Source of the DNA: Citrus sinensis
Lineage: Eukaryota > Streptophyta > Magnoliopsida > Sapindales > Rutaceae
Assembly: GCF_022201045.2 (NCBI RefSeq)
Contig: NC_068558.1
Coordinates: 17,575,501-17,639,500 of the forward strand
DNA: 64,000 nt
Direction of reading: 5' to 3'
The notes beneath the pieces were generated by a model. The model was not told where the DNA came from. It worked only from the letters and a program-made list of their open reading frames with translations, and ran no database searches. The translations under genes were made by a program, and so were the position numbers. Positions 60,617-64,000 of the stretch are shown here, in pieces (the stretch's first letter is position 1; each line of letters begins with the position of its first letter).

Positions 60617-61043
60617 TGTCACGGGATGAGTGTTTTGCGCAGCTAACCCGTGCGGCACTTAGACAACTTTGCCGAATATTGCTAAGTAAGCCTAGAGATT
60701 CTCGAACAAGAGAAGAGAGAGCAATTGAGCCAAAGAAACTTGTATTGCACAAAGAGAGATTACAGTGCTTGTTGGATACAAATGCTTAATGCCATCCCAT
60801 ATTTATAGGGGAGGCTTTGCCTAACTTTGCCTAACTTCACCTAACTTCACCTAACTTTGCCAAACTTGGTCAAACTCATGTGCTGGAATTGTATAAAGTA
60901 TTCTAGAATATTTACATGTTCACATGTGCTAGAGTTGCCTAGAACCTTCCGGAATTGGGCCAAGCTAGCACTCTTGGCCTTGTGTTGGCTCTCTAGCCCG
61001 AAATTGTGGGCAATTGGGCTAGCGAATTGGGCGGTCCGCAACA
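60617..61043 (-). mobile_element. 3' LTR of a Ty3/Gypsy element
   Basis: A 427-bp LTR with TG...CA ends: it starts TGTCACGGGATGAG and ends GCGGTCCGCAACA on the plus strand. The adjoining CATCCTCCCCCACCTAAG reads on the minus strand as a polypurine tract (TAGGTGGGGGAGGATG), as expected just before the 3' LTR of a minus-strand element. The host sequence to the left ends CTCAG, the probable 5-bp target site. The matching copy would be beyond the window. Confidence 0.88.
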
Positions 61044-61054
61044 TCCTCCCCCAC

Positions 61055-64000
61055 CTAAGCTCGCGGCGTCCTCGTCGCGCTCTCGTGCTTGAAGTGCTGG
61101 ATGTGCTCAGCGAATTGCCACAAATCATCTTCCCGTTCCCAAGTGGCTTCGCTCTCGGGGAGGTTTTTCCACTTCACCAAGTACTCGCTATGTGCTGGCA
61201 CGCCCCTCCTCGAAACCGTTCGGTCCGCAATGATGTAGTCCACATCTTTGTCGAACGCGGTGACAACGGCAGTTGGCGCGCGCCTCGATTCTCCGCGACT
61301 TGGTTCTCCCATGTCTTCATGATATGGCTTGAGAAGGCTCACATGGAAGACCGGATGGATCTTGAGTCTTGGCGGAAGTTGGAATTGATACGAGACGTTG
61401 CCTACACGTCGAACAACTCGGAAGGGTCCCTCGTAGCGCCTCACTAACCCCTTGTGAACTTTCCGCAAAGTCTTGAATTGTTGGGGTAGGAGCTTGATCA
61501 TGACTTGATCTCCTTCCTTGTACTCAACATGCCGTCTCCTTGTATCAGCCCATTTCTTCATTTTCCTCGCGGCTTTGTCGAGATAGGCTCGCGTGATGTC
61601 CGCTTCCTCATGCCATTCGCGGGCGAGCTTGTGTGCCGCGGGGCTTTTCCCTCCGTAAGTCGAGGCTATGGCATTGGGGGTCATGGGCTGGAATCCCATG
61701 ATGATCTCGAATGGACTCTTGCCTGTAGCCTCGCTTCGCTGCAAGTTATAAGAAAATTGGGCGATGTCGAGTAGCTTCGCCCAATCCCGCTGGTGAGCGC
61801 TCACATAATGCCTCAGGTACATCTCGAGGAGGCCATTAATGCGCTCGGTCTGCCCATCCGTTTGTGGGTGGAAACTTGTCGAGAACTTGAGATCGGTCCC
61901 CAACATCTTAAAGAGCTCCGTCCAAAACCGCCCAGTAAACCGAGGGTCTCGGTCGCTCACAATGCTCTTCGGAACTCCCCAAAGCTTCACAATGTGCTTG
62001 ACGAATAGGCGGGCTGCCTCGTCCGCTTTGCAATCGACGGGTGCAGCAATGAATGTAGCATACTTGCTGTATCGGTCGACAACGACCATGATGCTACCGC
62101 AACCTTCGGACTTGGGTAGTGATGTGATGAAGTCCATGGAGACACTCTCCCATGGCCTTGTTGCTAGTGGTAGTGGCTCTAACAATCCTGCTGGAAGTTG
62201 ATGATCCACCTTGTCTTGTTGGCACACAAGACAAGTTCGCACATATGCCTCGATGTCGTCCCTCATGTGCGGCCAAAAATACGAGGCTTGAACTAGTGCG
62301 GTGGTGCGCTCGATTCCTGGGTGACCAGCCCACTTAGAGTCATGGCACTCCTTGATTACTTCCTTCCGCAAGTTTCCCCACCTTGGCACGAACAGCCGAT
62401 CTCCCTTGGTGAGGAGGATGCCTTCCTCTTGCCAAAACCGCCTTGTCTTTCCCTCGAGCACCTTCTCCAGCAAATCCTTTGCTAGCGGATCTTGTTGGAG
62501 GCCTTCCTTGATGCGTGAGACAAGGTTGGACTTCGGTTGGCTCATGTTAAGTGTTGCCAATTCTGCCTTGCGGCTTAGAGCATCCGCAACAACATTGGCT
62601 TTCCCCGGTTTGTACTCTAGCCGATAGTCGAATTCCGCAAGGAAATCTTGCCACCGTGCTTGCTTCGGACTCAACTTCTTTTGAGTTTGAAAGTAGCTTG
62701 TCGCCACGTTGTCCGTCATGATCGTGAAGTGTGAGCCAAGCAAGTAATGTCGCCACACTCTTAGACAATGGATGATGGCTGTCATCTCTTTCTCTTGCAC
62801 CGTGTAGCGGCGTTCCGTGTCATTTAGCTTTCGACTCTCGAACGCTATTGGGTGGCCTTCTTGCATAAGGACTCCACCTATGGCGAAATCTGAGGCATCC
62901 GTTTGAACTTCGAAGGGCTTGGTGTGGTCCGGAAGAGCGAGGACTGGTTCCTCCGAAATTGCCTTCTTCAACTCCTCGAATGCACGTTGACACTCTTCGG
63001 ACCAATGCCACGTTCTGTTTTTCTTGAGCATATCCGTCAAGGGTGCCGCCTTGGCTGAATAGCCCTTAATGAAGCGGCGGTAGTAATTCACCAGCCCAAG
63101 GAATGAGCGAAGCTCGGGTACTTTCGAGGGAGGCTCCCAATTGAGGATGGCCTTTACTTTGTCATTCTCCATCATGATCTTCCCGCCCGCAATCTTGTGG
63201 CCAAGGAACTCCACCTCTTGTTGGGCAAACGAGCACTTCTCTAGTTTGAGGAAGAGCTCATTGTCTCGAAGTACTTGGAGGACTTGTTGCAAGTGTTGGG
63301 CATGATCCTCGAGTGTGGTGCTATACACCACAATGTCGTCCAAGTACACGACCACGAAGCGGTCGAGGAATGGTTGGAGTACCTTGTTGTGCACGCTGTC
63401 TTCAGTTCGTCTCCCTTGGCGATGCGCACTTGATAATACCCGGAGCGCAAGTCAAGTTTGGTGAAGTACCGTGCTTTGCCAAGCTGGTCGAACAAGTCCG
63501 CAATCAAGGGAATCGGATACTTGTTCTTGATAGTGATCTTGTTGAGCGCTCTATAGTCGATGCACATCCGCAGCGATCCATCCTTTTTCTTTTGGAAGAG
63601 GACCGGTGCACCGAATGGGGCCTTTGAGGGGCGAATGTAGCCTGCATCCAGCAAGTCTTTGAGTTGTCTCCGCAACTCCTCTAATTCAGGTGGCGCCATG
63701 CGGTAGGGTGCCAAGGCTGGTGGCTTTGCGCCTTGTTCCAGTTCAATCGCATGATCTACCTCTCGCGGAGGTGGGAGCTTCTTCGGAAGTTCTGGAGGCA
63801 TCACATCCTTGTAATATTCGAGGACGGCTTGAATTCGTGGAGGGACTTGGTTTGGCGACGTTCCGCTATTTCCTTCCTCATTTAGTTCCCGAATGGAGAC
63901 CAAGAAGCTTGGGTCCTTCTTGAAAGCCCTTTTGAATTGCATGGCGGAGAGTGTCTTCTCCTCGGACTTGCCTCGCTCCGTGGGTACCATGCATGCTTTA
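61055..64000 (-). mobile_element. Ty3/Gypsy chromovirus pol region, defective and partial
   Basis: On the minus strand the polyprotein runs from the right edge to 61055. In order it has a linker after protease, reverse transcriptase (about 63,750 to 63,200, with the YLDD box kept), and RNase H ([11 protein letters not shown], then TDN). Integrase follows with an HHCC finger (H...H...CLVCQQDK) and the DDE context ([30 protein letters not shown]). A C-terminal chromodomain ([20 protein letters not shown]) makes it a chromovirus. Near 63395 the frame shifts and the RT segment between TAC-TRYG and the HNKVLQPF helix is missing, so the enzyme is broken. Gag, protease and the 5' LTR lie outside the window. 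It inserted into the WAK-like gene on its left. Confidence 0.93.

Noticed and set aside
60617..60789. Continuation of the second WAK-like frame
   Set aside because: This part is read-through into the Gypsy LTR, not receptor sequence.
60857..63923. Numerous plus-strand frames opposite the Gypsy pol region
   Set aside because: They are antisense shadows of the long minus-strand polyprotein.
1..64000. CRISPR arrays, bacterial operons, tRNA or rRNA genes
   Set aside because: The window is plant nuclear DNA. No array of spaced repeats and no cloverleaf or rRNA core was noticed by eye. A dedicated tRNA search was not possible here.

Overview
This is a plant nuclear segment. It is AT-rich, its genes have many GT-AG introns, gene-free stretches are long, and it carries MITEs, Mutator-like elements and LTR retrotransposons. 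The gene content (amylopectin-type starch synthase, phytolongin, TAP46, a DUF688 protein and a wall-associated-kinase-like cluster) points to a eudicot. A Citrus-like or other Sapindales genome is my guess, but nothing in the window proves it. No tRNA, rRNA or CRISPR array was seen by eye.

Positions 1-29,000 are a conventional gene block. The last eight exons of a soluble starch synthase 1-like gene (+, 278-2823, cut by the window edge) come first. They are followed by a single-exon phytolongin (+, 7226-7987), a complete nine-exon TAP46 gene (-, 10538-14002), a three-exon coiled-coil protein (+, 20966-23673) and a two-exon DUF688 protein (+, 27800-28740). Further right are a ten-exon alpha/beta hydrolase with a C-terminal membrane segment (+, 37121-43027) and a four-exon Pcc1-like KEOPS subunit (+, 47102-49250). 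From memory, several of these have their closest Arabidopsis relatives side by side on chromosome 5 (At5g52990 to At5g53050), so the block is probably an old collinear segment. Every exon set given here was checked by hand for splice sites and reading phase.

The spaces between genes hold mobile DNA. There are two related PIF/Harbinger-type MITEs (5186-5804 and, inverted, 29276-29968, with TAA or TTA target duplications). A Mutator-like element with 80-bp terminal repeats and a perfect 9-bp target duplication (31015-32308) contains a captured aquaporin PIP fragment, so it is a Pack-MULE. A 696-bp foldback element also has a perfect 9-bp duplication (46061-46756).

From 49,500 to the end the window is an eroding duplicated region. 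A three-exon relic of an ABIL (SCAR/WAVE complex) gene lies between a LINE-type RNase H relic and a Copia relic. Tandem copies of a WAK-like upstream module without genes follow, then a kinase-domain relic and a full-length WAK-like receptor kinase with one in-frame TGA. The last WAK-like exon is cut at base 60617 by the LTR of a chromodomain-bearing Ty3/Gypsy element on the minus strand, which runs off the right edge. That element is itself defective, with a deletion and frameshift in its reverse transcriptase.
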